Source of the DNA: UBA7887 sp964408735
GTDB lineage: Bacteria; Pseudomonadota; Alphaproteobacteria; UBA7887
Assembly (NCBI GenBank): GCA_964408735.1
Contig: CAYPAX010000022.1
Location: forward strand, 1-48,382
Length of the DNA: 48,382 nt
Direction of reading: 5' to 3'
A program made the position numbers and the translations under genes. Shown piece by piece: positions 1 to 8,615 of this stretch (positions are counted from its first letter, which is position 1; every line of letters starts with the position of its first letter). The notes beneath the pieces are model-generated. The model had not been told where the DNA came from and searched no databases. It saw only the letters and a program-made list of their open reading frames with translations.

Positions 1-51
1 CGACGGCAAAAATCATCCCGGTCAAATGACCGCGTATGGTCGAAATATGCT

Positions 52-1488
52 CTAGCCGGCCTCGCGTGCCCATAGCCTTGGCGCCATGATGCCGACGCGG
101 CTCTCGATGGCTTCCAGGGCGTCGAGGATCATGTCCTCGCGGAAGCGTCGGCCGACGATCTGCACGCCGATGGGCAGGCCGTCGTTATAGGCCGCCGGTA
201 TGTTGCCCGCAGGCAGGCCGAGGAAATTCATGGCATAGGAATAGATGGCGCTGTGCAGCACCTCGCGCACGCCGTCCGGGCCTTGCGTATCGCGGTCCCA
301 GGCGAAGGTCGGCTGCAACATGAAAGGCGTCAGCATCAGCGGCGTCTCGTCGAGGAAGGTGGTCCAGGCCCGCACGAAGCGGTTGCGCTCGGCCATGGCG
401 CGCATCAGGTCGTCGCCCGACAGCGGCGAGAAGGCGCGCTCGTAGTCGGCGAAGATGCCCTTCAGGGTGTCGCTGCCGTGCTTCTCGATCTCGCCGCCGA
501 GCATCAGGATGGTCTCGCCGAACAGGCAGCGCCCGCCGGCCTCCGCTGCCTCGCGCAGCAGCGGCGGCGCCATCTCGCGCACCACATAGCCGGCATCGAC
601 CAGTGCCTCGCGCGCGGCGTCGAGCGCGTCCGAGACCGCCGGGTGCAAATCGAACTCGAAGGTCTCTTTGGTGAAGCCGACGGTGATCGGGCCTTCGGGC
701 GCCTCGCCATCAAAAGGCATTGGCACCATCCAGGGGTCGTGGGGGTCGTAGCGTACCAGTGCGCGCATGCCCAAGCGCACGTCCTTGACCTCGCGGGCGA
801 TGACGCCCTGGACCGACATGAGCTGCGCCAGCATGCCACGCTCGAGGGCGGCCGAGGGGTTGTAGGCCGGTGTGCGCCCGAGGCCTGGCTTGACCGTTGC
901 CGCGCCACACGCCGCTGCGGGAAAGCGTAGGGAGCCACCGATGTCGTTGCCGTGGTTGAGCGGTGCATAACCCATCATCGCCGAGGCCGCGGCGCCGCCC
1001 GAGGAGCCGCCGGCACTGGCCCAATCGTTCCAGGGGTTATAAGTGCGACCGTGCAATTCGTTGGCCGTGGTGGCGCGGAAGGAAAATTCAGGCGTGTTGG
1101 TGCGGCCGATGACGATGGCGCCGGCGTCCCGCAAATTGCGCACCACCGGGGAATCGTTCGGCGCGATCACGCCGGCATAGGCGGATACCCCGTTCGGCGT
1201 CGCCCGGCCCTCCTGGTCTATATTCTCTTTGATGGTCACGGGCACGCCGTGCAGCGGACCGACCGTCTCGCCCGCCGCCAAGATCCGATCATGGTCGTGC
1301 GCGGCCTCCACTGCCTGTTCGGTCAAGTCGTCGACCACGGCATTGATCCGCTCGTTGCTTGCGCGAAGCCTGGAGACCACGCTCTCCATGACATCGGCAC
1401 AACGTACCTCTTTTGCGGCAATCGCAGCTGCCATGTCGCAGGCACTCCATTGCCATAGCGGACGCTCGGTGGATTGGGGCTCGGTCAT
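52..1488 (-). CDS. Amidase, amidase-signature family
   Basis: A 478-residue cytosolic amidase that hydrolyses a carboxamide to acid and ammonia; the substrate cannot be read from sequence. The Ser-cisSer-Lys triad of the amidase-signature family is visible: Lys87 in VTIKEN, the cis-Ser at about 162 in the GGSSGG loop, and the nucleophile Ser186 in NDIGGSLRFPA. The 24-residue gap between the two serines is that of known family members. Length is normal. There is no GatB or GatC neighbour, so a stand-alone amidase is more likely than a GatA subunit of the amidotransferase. The start is supported by a GAGGAG motif just upstream on the minus strand. It is divergent from the PAS kinase, with about 130 bases between the starts. 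The C-terminus ends 51 bases from the window edge, and those 51 bases show nothing recognisable. Confidence 0.9.
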   Translation of the reverse strand: MTEPQSTERPLWQWSACDMAAAIAAKEVRCADVMESVVSRLRASNERINAVVDDLTEQAVEAAHDHDRILAAGETVGPLHGVPVTIKENIDQEGRATPNGVSAYAGVIAPNDSPVVRNLRDAGAIVIGRTNTPEFSFRATTANELHGRTYNPWNDWASAGGSSGGAAASAMMGYAPLNHGNDIGGSLRFPAAACGAATVKPGLGRTPAYNPSAALERGMLAQLMSVQGVIAREVKDVRLGMRALVRYDPHDPWMVPMPFDGEAPEGPITVGFTKETFEFDLHPAVSDALDAAREALVDAGYVVREMAPPLLREAAEAGGRCLFGETILMLGGEIEKHGSDTLKGIFADYERAFSPLSGDDLMRAMAERNRFVRAWTTFLDETPLMLTPFMLQPTFAWDRDTQGPDGVREVLHSAIYSYAMNFLGLPAGNIPAAYNDGLPIGVQIVGRRFREDMILDALEAIESRVGIMAPRLWAREAG

Positions 1489-1620
1489 GGTCGCTCCTCA
1501 AGGTTGACGTTTCGCCGGCCCCAGCATGGTGACCAAAGCGTTGCGATCGCAAGAAGATTCTGTCGGGATCGGTATGCGAAATGCAGCCTGCTCCATGAAT
1601 GCACGCGCGCAATACTTGCC

Positions 1621-4071
1621 ATGGCCTTTCCCCGCGGCAGCAGGGGCATTGATCAGCCGCCGGTATCTTGTGGACCAACCGCCGCAAAGGATTATCTTAT
1701 TTGCAAAGACAATGACTGGGTCGAGACGGTGAATAGCGAGTGGCAAGGGGCCGCACCTTCCGGTGACGGCGCGCAGCTGCTCGACATTTTGGAGGCCTGG
1801 AACCAGGGCATCGTGATCCGCCAGGGCGAGAAATTCGTATTCGCCAATCAGGCCTTTGCGGATCTCTGCGGTTACGAGTCGCCCGAGGCCGTGTTAGCGG
1901 CAGGTCCCGCCGTTATGCTCCTTCCCGAGCATGAGCGTCAACGCGTCTCAGAATATTACGCGATCCGCATGGCGGGAGGCGACGCGCCGACCCATTACGA
2001 GCTTCAGTTTCTGCGCAAGGGCGGGTCGCCATGGTGGTCGGAGATCCAGGTCCAGGTCGTGCCTTGGAACGGCAAGCCCGCGGTCATGATGGCCATCAAC
2101 GACATCAGCGAACGCAAGCGCGCCCAGGCCGAGCTGAGCGCCAGCGAGCGGCGCTTCCGCGATCTGGTCGAAGGGTCCATTCAGGGCCTACTCGTCATCG
2201 TTGGCGACAGGCCGGCCTTCGTCAACCAGGCCATGGCAGATATTCTCGGCTATGACAGCCCGGAAGAGCTCATGCGTATGGAGACGGTCGATACTTTTGT
2301 CCATCCCGACGAGATAGAGAAGCGTCGCGCCATGCGGCAGGCGCGCACGCGTGGCGAATATGTCCCGACGGGCATGGAATTTCGTTTTCTTCGCAAGGAT
2401 GGCTCGACGGCGTGGGTGGAGGCACGCGCCAGGCTGATCGAATGGGAAGGGCAACCGGCGGTGCAAGGCGCCTATTTCGATATCGGCGAGCGAAAGAAAA
2501 CCTTTGAAGCGCTAAAGGATAGTGAAGTGCGGTTCAGGGATTTCGCCGAGACGGCGTCGGATTGGTTTTGGGAAACCGACGCCCGGCATCGCTTCACCTA
2601 TCTCTCCTCGGATGATGATGCCTATACCGGGCCAGGTCTGCCGCTGGCCATCGGCAAGACCCGTCTCGATTATCGACTGCCCGAGGACGATGAGGCAAAG
2701 TGGCTGGCCCATATCGCCGACCTGGATGCCGGGCGGCCCTTCCGCGATTTTGTTTATGGGCGGGCAGTGGAAGGCGAAGAGATTCGCCAAGTCAGGATCA
2801 ACGGCAAGCCTCTCTACGACGAAAACGGTGAGTTCGCGGGGTATCGCGGCACGGGGACCGATGTCACCGAGCTCAAGCGGGCCGAGGATCAGCTCAAGCT
2901 GATCAACGAGGAACTCGAGCAAAGGGTGCTGGATCGCACGACCGCGCTGCAGCAGAGCGAAGCGCGGTTGCGGGTCATCATGGATAGTACTGTCGACGGC
3001 ATCATTGTCATCAACGCCCAGGGCGTTATGGAATCCTTCAGCCGCAGCGCGGCCAGGATATTCGGCTATGACGCCGCCGAGGTCGTAGGCCAGAACGTCT
3101 CGGTGTTGATGCCCGAGCCCTATCGCAGCCACCACAATGACTATCTCAGCCGCTATCTGGCGGGCGGCAAGGCGCGTGCCATCGGCATCGAGCGCGAAGT
3201 CCGCGGCCGCAGGAAGGACGGCAGCACTTTTGCGATGGAGATCGCGATCAGCGAGGTCGGTCACGACGGCGACCGCCTGTTCACCGGCCTGGTACGCGAC
3301 ATTACCGAGCGCAAGCGCGTGCAGCAGGAGCTCGTTGCGGCCTGGAAAGCGGCGGATGCGGCGAACAAGGCGAAAAGCGAGTTCCTGTCCTCCATGAGCC
3401 ACGAGCTGCGCACGCCCCTCAATGCGATTATGGGATTCGCCCAATTGCAGAGGGATTACTCCGATCAGCCCCTCAGCGACGAGCAACGCACCAGCATCGA
3501 GCAGATCTATGATGGCGGCCAGCACCTGCTGACGCTGATCAACGACGTGCTCGATCTCTCGAAGATCGAATCGGGCAGCATCGAATTGCGCCTCGAGCCC
3601 ATGGATGCGGAACAGATCCTGCGCGAAAGCGTAGGCTTGGTGCAGCCGCTTGCGGATGATCGCGGCATCGCCCTCGCCGTGCGCAACCCTGCGCCCGCGG
3701 GCCTGCAGATCCTGGCGGACAAGAACAGGGTCAAGCAGATCCTGCTCAACCTGCTCTCGAACGCAGTGAAGTACAATCGCGACAACGGAGCCGTGACCCT
3801 GGATTCGGTCGAGACCGAGACGGGGCTGCTGCGCATCAGCATTCGCGATGCCGGCCCCGGCATACCCGCCGACCGCCATCATGAGGTGTTCCGCCCCTTC
3901 TCGCGCCTCGGCATGGAAGGCTCGAACATCGAAGGCACGGGCATCGGCCTGACCATCAGCTGCCAGCTGGTCGAGAGCATGGGCGGCAGCCTCGACTTCG
4001 ACAGCGCGGCGGGCGAAGGCAGCACCTTCTGGTTCGAGCTGCCGATCGCAAAGGGGGATGGCGCCGCCTGA
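1621..4071 (+). CDS. Soluble multi-PAS sensor histidine kinase
   Basis: A two-component sensor kinase of about 816 residues if it starts at ATG 1621. The reading frame stays open back to 1474, inside the amidase 5' end, and GTG 1729 is an alternative; none has a convincing ribosome binding site, so the start is unsettled. Four PAS modules follow one another (roughly residues 55-165, 175-295, 300-420 and 445-570), several closed by the DISERK/DITERK-type PAC ending. A coiled stretch then leads to a HisKA box with MSHELRTPLNAI (His594 from ATG 1621) and a HATPase_c domain with N, G1 (DAGPGIP) and G2 (GTGIGL) boxes. No transmembrane helix is seen, so it should sense a cytoplasmic signal, possibly redox or small molecules as PAS domains often do. 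No response regulator is encoded next to it. Its stop overlaps the next gene by 14 bases. Confidence 0.88.
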   Translation: MAFPRGSRGIDQPPVSCGPTAAKDYLICKDNDWVETVNSEWQGAAPSGDGAQLLDILEAWNQGIVIRQGEKFVFANQAFADLCGYESPEAVLAAGPAVMLLPEHERQRVSEYYAIRMAGGDAPTHYELQFLRKGGSPWWSEIQVQVVPWNGKPAVMMAINDISERKRAQAELSASERRFRDLVEGSIQGLLVIVGDRPAFVNQAMADILGYDSPEELMRMETVDTFVHPDEIEKRRAMRQARTRGEYVPTGMEFRFLRKDGSTAWVEARARLIEWEGQPAVQGAYFDIGERKKTFEALKDSEVRFRDFAETASDWFWETDARHRFTYLSSDDDAYTGPGLPLAIGKTRLDYRLPEDDEAKWLAHIADLDAGRPFRDFVYGRAVEGEEIRQVRINGKPLYDENGEFAGYRGTGTDVTELKRAEDQLKLINEELEQRVLDRTTALQQSEARLRVIMDSTVDGIIVINAQGVMESFSRSAARIFGYDAAEVVGQNVSVLMPEPYRSHHNDYLSRYLAGGKARAIGIEREVRGRRKDGSTFAMEIAISEVGHDGDRLFTGLVRDITERKRVQQELVAAWKAADAANKAKSEFLSSMSHELRTPLNAIMGFAQLQRDYSDQPLSDEQRTSIEQIYDGGQHLLTLINDVLDLSKIESGSIELRLEPMDAEQILRESVGLVQPLADDRGIALAVRNPAPAGLQILADKNRVKQILLNLLSNAVKYNRDNGAVTLDSVETETGLLRISIRDAGPGIPADRHHEVFRPFSRLGMEGSNIEGTGIGLTISCQLVESMGGSLDFDSAAGEGSTFWFELPIAKGDGAA

Positions 4072-4690
4072 GCCGGTCGTCGTAGACTGGCCGCTCAACG
4101 ATGTCACTCGGTACGAGACGGTGAGCGCAGGCGACGACATTACCCTGAAAGGGCGGGACTGGCTGTTCGTCCTCTTTCTGCTGGTTATTGCCGCCTATGT
4201 GGCGTTGCTGATCCTGGCCTTCGAGCTGAGCCCGGAGGCCTTTGCCACGGGCGTGGCGCTGCTCGATGCCCTGCCGATCGACCCCATGCGCTTGGCGCGC
4301 ATCGACTGCGCCGTGAGCGAGCCCGGGCCCGGCCTGGCAGTGATCCAGCGCATCAACCTGTTGGTGCTGCCGCTGCTCGCGGTCGGGCTGGTCTACAACA
4401 CCGTCGATCTGCGCCGCCGGGCCGAGCCACTGCCGGTCGGCAACTGGCTGTTGAGCCTGATCAGCCTCGCAGCCCTGCCGGCGCTGCTGGCCACCGCCTG
4501 CCCGGTGCTGTGGCAGGACAAGGTGCCCGCGCTCCTCGCCGAGGGCATCGCCTTCATGCATGCCCACGCCGCCGCCGCCGCCATCTACGCTCTCGTGCTG
4601 CTGTCGCTTTGCAACAGCGTGACGTTGATCCCCGCGGCGGTGTTGCGATGGGTGGTGCCGAAGCGGAAGGTGGCGGTGGAGGAAGAATAG
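4058..4690 (+). CDS. Hypothetical four-helix inner-membrane protein
   Basis: I do not recognise a family. The 210-residue product has a hydrophilic N-terminus of about 30 residues, four likely transmembrane helices (about 31-55, 97-116, 128-150 and 168-198) and a short basic and acidic C-terminal tail. The segment between helices 1 and 2 contains a lone Cys. ATG 4058 follows an AAGGGGG motif immediately and lies 14 bases inside the kinase 3' end in another frame, so the two genes are probably translationally coupled. That coupling suggests a membrane partner or target of the soluble kinase, but this is inference only. Confidence 0.7.
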   Translation: MAPPEPVVVDWPLNDVTRYETVSAGDDITLKGRDWLFVLFLLVIAAYVALLILAFELSPEAFATGVALLDALPIDPMRLARIDCAVSEPGPGLAVIQRINLLVLPLLAVGLVYNTVDLRRRAEPLPVGNWLLSLISLAALPALLATACPVLWQDKVPALLAEGIAFMHAHAAAAAIYALVLLSLCNSVTLIPAAVLRWVVPKRKVAVEEE

Positions 4691-4739
4691 ACAGCTGTCC
4701 GGCTAAATATTTTTGATTGGGCGCCGCAGGGGTGCGCTC

Positions 4740-5558
4740 CTACCCCGCCAGCTCCTTGCTCCGCTCTGTCGCTGCCTGCACGGCTTTCGTCATCAGCGCA
4801 TCGAGACCGTCCTCGGCCATCAGCACTGCCAGCGCTGCCGCGGTGGTGCCGCCGGGGCTGGTGACGTTGCGGCGCAGGATCTCGGCCGGGTCGTCGGAGC
4901 GGTGGGCAAGCTCGCCGGCGCCTGAGACGGTGGCGGCGGCGAGGCGGGCGGCAAGGTCGGCATCGAGGCCGGCGGCGATGCCGGCCGCGGTCAGGCTCTC
5001 GATCATCAGGAAGACATAGGCCGGGCCGCTGCCCGAGACACCGGTCACCGCGTCCATGTCGCCTTCGTCGTCGATCCACGCGACCTCGCCGACGGCTTCG
5101 AGCAGGCGCGTGCACAGCGCGATCTGGTCGGCCTCGGCGCGGGCGTTGGGGCAGCAGACGGTAATGCCGCGTGCCACAGCGGCGGGCGTGTTGGGCATGG
5201 CGCGGACGATGGCCGTGGTCTCGCCAAGCGCCGCCTCGAACAGTGCCAGACGAGTGCCGGCGGCGATCGAGAGGAAGGCGGGCGCCGGGGTCGCGGCGGC
5301 GAAGCGGCGATAGTCGCCCACCACGTCGCCGATCACTTGTGGTTTCACGGCAAACAGCACCAGGTCCGGGGTCTCGTCGATATCCACCGGGTCGGCCACC
5401 ACGCGCACGCCGTGGCGGCCGCGCAATTCGCCCGCCGCCTCAGCTGCCGGCTCGACCACCACCACGTCCTCCGGCTTGATGCCGCCCTTGTCCAGCCAGC
5501 CCGCCAGCAGCGCGCCGCCCATCTTGCCGCCGCCGACCAGCACCAGAAGTCCCGCCAT
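4740..5558 (-). CDS. proC: Pyrroline-5-carboxylate reductase
   Basis: Catalyses the last step of proline synthesis, the NAD(P)H-dependent reduction of 1-pyrroline-5-carboxylate. The 272-residue length is typical. The N-terminal Rossmann glycine motif VGGGKMGGALLAGW (residues 8-21) and the family signature around residues 214-245, including ILRRNVTSPGGTT, are intact. The gene sits 4 bases downstream of the YbjN-like gene on the same strand, an arrangement I associate with alphaproteobacteria. No other proline-synthesis gene is in the window. It is convergent with the small membrane-protein gene, with 49 bases between the stops and no obvious strong terminator. Confidence 0.95.
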   Translation of the reverse strand: MAGLLVLVGGGKMGGALLAGWLDKGGIKPEDVVVVEPAAEAAGELRGRHGVRVVADPVDIDETPDLVLFAVKPQVIGDVVGDYRRFAAATPAPAFLSIAAGTRLALFEAALGETTAIVRAMPNTPAAVARGITVCCPNARAEADQIALCTRLLEAVGEVAWIDDEGDMDAVTGVSGSGPAYVFLMIESLTAAGIAAGLDADLAARLAAATVSGAGELAHRSDDPAEILRRNVTSPGGTTAAALAVLMAEDGLDALMTKAVQAATERSKELAG

Positions 5559-5562
5559 GGGC

Positions 5563-6066
5563 TTAAGCCTCGCCGACGGGCTCGATCAGCGCCGCCTCGA
5601 TGGCGCCGTCGGCATCCTTGCCGCCCCAGATGACGAACTGGAAGGCGGGGTAGAAGCGGTCGCATTCGGCCCGCGCCGCATCGACCATCTCGTCGACCAG
5701 ATCGGCGCCGACGGCGTTGCCGCGGCCGGCCAGCAGGGTATGGCGGAAGGTCGGCCAGCCCTCCTCCGACCAAAGCTCGAAATGGCCGAACCAGAGCTTC
5801 TCGTTGATCCGGGCGAGCAGGGGGTAGACAGCGTCGCGGCGCCCGTCCGGTACGCGCATGTCCAGCGCGCAGGTGAAGAACAGCGAGCGCGTCTCGCTGC
5901 GCCAGGCGAACCACATGTGCAGATCGCACCACTGGCCGGCGATCTGCACGGCGATCTCGTCCTCGCCCTGGCGCTCGAACGGCCACTCGTAGGAGAGCAC
6001 GACTTCCTCGACGGCATCGATCGGATTGACCGTTGCCTCAGACTCCAAAACCGACAGCTTGGCCAC
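5563..6066 (-). CDS. YbjN domain-containing protein
   Basis: A 167-residue cytosolic protein that fits the YbjN family, related to type III secretion chaperone-like folds. The N-terminus carries a short lead then NPIDAVEEVVLSYEWPFER, followed by the alternating strands and the long helix before LWFGHFELW that typify the family. Its molecular role is not established in general; E. coli YbjN affects motility and stress phenotypes. The start is GTG at 6066, preceded by GAAAGGA at a suitable distance. It is probably co-transcribed with proC, 4 bases downstream. About 120 bases separate it from the UbiK-like gene upstream on the same strand. Confidence 0.8.
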   Translation of the reverse strand: MAKLSVLESEATVNPIDAVEEVVLSYEWPFERQGEDEIAVQIAGQWCDLHMWFAWRSETRSLFFTCALDMRVPDGRRDAVYPLLARINEKLWFGHFELWSEEGWPTFRHTLLAGRGNAVGADLVDEMVDAARAECDRFYPAFQFVIWGGKDADGAIEAALIEPVGEA

Positions 6067-6186
6067 CGCGGCGTCCTTTCGTGAGCATCGCCGGGACGGC
6101 GATGCGAATCGCTCATATTGTGGGTGATCAAACAGCCGACCACAACACCCGGTAGGGTGCCAGAAGTCGATTAGGGACGCAAGCGC

Positions 6187-6489
6187 TCAGGAGTCGGGGC
6201 TGCGGGGCTTGCGGGTGCGTTTCTTGGGCGCCGGCTTGGCAGATTTCGCGACTTGGGCCTCTAGGGCCTCGATGCGCTTGGTCAGTTCGGCGTTCTCTGT
6301 GCGGGCGGCCTCCGCCATGGCCTGGGTGGCCTCGAACTCGTCGCGGCGCACCAGGTCCATGCCTGCCAGCATGCGTTCCACCTGCTCGCGCAGGCGCGCC
6401 TCCATTTCCTCGCGCAGCGCCGTGAACGACGACATGGCGCCGCCGGCCATGCGGCTGAAATCCTCGAACAGGCGATTGTCGTTGGGCAT
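6187..6489 (-). CDS. UbiK/BMFP family accessory factor
   Basis: A 100-residue coiled-coil protein of the BMFP (YqiC/UbiK) family. In E. coli UbiK binds the Ubi biosynthetic complex and is needed for full ubiquinone synthesis under oxygen; the Brucella homologue can fuse membranes in vitro. The sequence shows the usual start (MPNDNRLFEDFSRMAGGA), an amphipathic first helix, a second long helix of heptads to about residue 80, and a Lys/Arg/Pro-rich tail. The gene is divergent from the hldD relic and lgt, matching the usual alphaproteobacterial arrangement in which this family lies opposite lgt. Family assignment is good; a role in quinone synthesis here is by homology, but it fits the aerobic bc1 chain in the window. 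Confidence 0.82.
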   Translation of the reverse strand: MPNDNRLFEDFSRMAGGAMSSFTALREEMEARLREQVERMLAGMDLVRRDEFEATQAMAEAARTENAELTKRIEALEAQVAKSAKPAPKKRTRKPRSPDS

Positions 6490-6565
6490 CGCTGCCTCCC
6501 GGGCTTTGAACCTCTCCTAGACTTAAGCAGTGCGAGCCCTCGCTGCAACTTGCTATAACGCCGCC

Positions 6566-6733
6566 ATGATCGTGGTCACCGGCGCTGCCGGCTTCATCGG
6601 CTCGAACATGGTTGCGGCGCTTGGCGGCATTATCCCGCCGGAGCACCTGCGTGTTGCGGGCTACATGGTGCTCTTCAGCAGCCTCGAAGACAGCATCGCC
6701 GCCACCGTCCACGCCTATCTCGGTGCGGGGTAG
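6566..6733 (+). pseudogene. hldD: Internally deleted relic of hldD (heptose epimerase)
   Basis: A 55-codon open frame whose first 19 residues, MIVVTGAAGFIGSNMVAAL, match the Rossmann N-terminus of ADP-L-glycero-D-manno-heptose-6-epimerase. The last part (HLRVAGYMVLFSSLEDSIAA and on to AYLGAG) resembles the extreme C-terminus of the same enzyme (LRxAGYxxPF...EGVxxYxxWL in E. coli). About 270 central residues are missing, with the frame kept open. The product could not be an epimerase. It has a TATAAC motif about 12 bases before the ATG and ends 5 bases before lgt, so it may now act only as a leader for lgt. The match is from memory of the family, not an alignment. A genuine small protein is the alternative. 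Confidence 0.6.
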
Positions 6734-6738
6734 CGCCG

Positions 6739-7536
6739 GTGGAGACGCTCGCCGCACTCGCCTTTCCCGCCATCGATCCGGTGGCCGTGCAGATCGGCCC
6801 TTTCGCCATCCGCTGGTACGCGCTCGCCTATATCGCCGGGCTCATGCTCGGCTGGCATTACGTCAAGCGCCTGGCGCGGCGCGGTCTGAGCACACTCGAC
6901 GAGGCGACGGTCGACGATCTGCTGGTCTGGGTGGCGCTCGGCGTCATCCTCGGCGGCCGGCTCGGCTATGTGCTGTTCTACCGCCCCGGCTACTATTTGC
7001 CGAATGCGCACGAGATCCTCATGGTCTGGCGCGGCGGCATGGCCTTTCACGGCGGCCTGTTGGGCGTCGCCGTGGCCATGGTCTGGTTCGCCCGCCGGCG
7101 CTCGCTGTCGGCACTCGCAGTGGCCGACACCGTGGCGGCGGCGATCCCCATCGGGCTGTTCTTTGGCCGCATCGCCAACTTCGTCAACGGCGAGCTCTGG
7201 GGGCGCATCAGCAACGCGCCGTGGGCCATGCATTTTCCCGGTGCCGGCCTGTTTCCCCGCCATCCGAGCCAGCTCTACGAGGCGCTGCTCGAAGGCCTTT
7301 TGCTGTTCGTGCTGCTGGCCTGGCTGGTGCATCGCCGCGGCGCCTTGGCCAAGCCGGGCCTGGTCACCGGCGCCTTCCTTGTCGGCTATGGCCTGGCGCG
7401 AGGCTTCGTCGAGTTTTTCCGCCAGCCCGACGAGCATCTCGGCTTTCTCGCCGGCTCGCTGACCATGGGCCAACTGCTTTGCCTGCCGATGCTGGTCATC
7501 GGCGCCTGGCTCATTTTGCGGGCGCGCCGCGCATGA
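6739..7536 (+). CDS. lgt: Prolipoprotein diacylglyceryl transferase
   Basis: Inner-membrane enzyme that moves diacylglycerol from phosphatidylglycerol onto the lipobox cysteine of prolipoproteins, the first step of lipoprotein maturation. The 265-residue protein has about seven transmembrane helices. The Lgt signature GRIANFVNGELWGR lies at residues 143-156 and the conserved HGG motif begins at His104. The start is GTG 6739, five bases after the hldD relic. The stop overlaps the midA start in an ATGA junction, so lgt, midA, pgeF and the lipoprotein gene form one tightly coupled unit. The lipoprotein gene three places downstream is a plausible substrate. Confidence 0.96.
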   Translation: METLAALAFPAIDPVAVQIGPFAIRWYALAYIAGLMLGWHYVKRLARRGLSTLDEATVDDLLVWVALGVILGGRLGYVLFYRPGYYLPNAHEILMVWRGGMAFHGGLLGVAVAMVWFARRRSLSALAVADTVAAAIPIGLFFGRIANFVNGELWGRISNAPWAMHFPGAGLFPRHPSQLYEALLEGLLLFVLLAWLVHRRGALAKPGLVTGAFLVGYGLARGFVEFFRQPDEHLGFLAGSLTMGQLLCLPMLVIGAWLILRARRA

Positions 7537-8615
7537 GCGCGCTGGCCGAAAGCCTGCGCCGCGACATCGCTGCCGGCGGGCCGATCACCGTGGCACGATT
7601 CATGGCCGAAGCGCTGGGCAATCCGATGCACGGCTATTACGCCGGCAGCGGCCGCCAGCCGCTCGGCGCCGAGGGCGATTTCATCACCGCCCCCGAGGTC
7701 AGCCAAATGTTCGGCGAGCTGATCGGGCTGTGGTGCGTCGACACCTGGCAGGCCATGGGCGCGCCCGAGCCTTTCCGCCTGGTCGAGCTCGGGCCCGGGC
7801 GCGGCACCCTGATGGCCGATGCCCTGCGCGCGGCAGCCATGGTTCCGGTCTTCGGGGCCGCCGCATCGCTGCATCTGTTCGAGCGCAGCGCGGCCCTGCG
7901 GGCGCAGCAGACGCGGGCGCTGGCACGGCATGAGCCGCAATGGCACGAGGCTTTCGCCGAGGTGCCCGACGGACCCGCCATCATCATTGCCAACGAGTTT
8001 TTCGATGCGCTTCCGGTGCACCAGTTCGTCGCCACCGATGCCGGCTGGCGCGAGCGCATGGTCGGCCTGGCGGATGATGGCGAGGGCTTCGCGCTGCGCC
8101 TGGCACCGGGACCGACGCCTGCGCTCACCTTGCTTGCCGCGTTGGCGGCGGATCGGGACGGTGTCGCCGAAGTCTGCCCCGCCGGCTTGAGCCTGGCATC
8201 TGAGATCGCGGCCCGGGTCGCGGCCGAGGGCGGCGCGGCACTAGCCATAGACTACGGCCGCAGCGGCGCCATCGGCGACAGCCTGCAGGCCGTGCGCGGT
8301 CATCGCCGCCACGACCCGCTCGCCGATCCGGGCCAGGCCGACCTCACGGCCCTGGTCGATTTCGCGGCCCTGGCGCGCGCCGCGGGCGAGGCAGGGGCGG
8401 TGCCTCACGGTCCGGTCTCGCAGGGGAATTTCCTGCGTGCGCTGGGCATCGACGCGCGGGCCGCGGCACTATCGACCAAGGCGACACCGCGCCAGGCCGC
8501 CGATATCGCTACGGCATTGGCGCGCCTGACGTCCGCGGAAGCCATGGGCGAGCTGTTTCAGGTGCTGGTGATAGCCGATCCGGCCCTGCCGGCCCCGGCG
8601 GGACTCGACCCATGA
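7533..8615 (+). CDS. MidA/NDUFAF7-type SAM-dependent methyltransferase
   Basis: A 360-residue class I methyltransferase of the DUF185/MidA/NDUFAF7 family. In mitochondria NDUFAF7 dimethylates an arginine of complex I subunit NDUFS2 and helps assemble complex I. The SAM-binding glycine loop VELGPGRG is at residues 84-91, and the family hallmark NEFFDALPVHQF is at 154-165. The N-terminal ITVARFMAEAL...GYY segment is also characteristic. ATG 7533 overlaps the lgt stop by 4 bases and its own stop overlaps pgeF by 4, so the start is secure. The lgt-midA-pgeF order is widespread in alphaproteobacteria. The bacterial substrate, presumably NuoD/NuoCD, is inferred. Confidence 0.9.
   Translation: MSALAESLRRDIAAGGPITVARFMAEALGNPMHGYYAGSGRQPLGAEGDFITAPEVSQMFGELIGLWCVDTWQAMGAPEPFRLVELGPGRGTLMADALRAAAMVPVFGAAASLHLFERSAALRAQQTRALARHEPQWHEAFAEVPDGPAIIIANEFFDALPVHQFVATDAGWRERMVGLADDGEGFALRLAPGPTPALTLLAALAADRDGVAEVCPAGLSLASEIAARVAAEGGAALAIDYGRSGAIGDSLQAVRGHRRHDPLADPGQADLTALVDFAALARAAGEAGAVPHGPVSQGNFLRALGIDARAAALSTKATPRQAADIATALARLTSAEAMGELFQVLVIADPALPAPAGLDP

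Noticed and set aside
52..1488. GatA subunit of the glutamyl-tRNA amidotransferase
   Set aside because: The triad fits, but GatB and GatC are absent and the sequence is of the general amidase type.
2512..4140. Long open frame antisense to the four-PAS kinase
   Set aside because: Its composition is arginine, alanine and histidine rich without domains, and it mirrors the kinase's codon structure; it is a high-GC shadow.
6612..8615. 667-residue frame running through lgt into midA
   Set aside because: The first 307 residues are out of frame with lgt and low complexity; midA starts at the ATGA junction at 7533.
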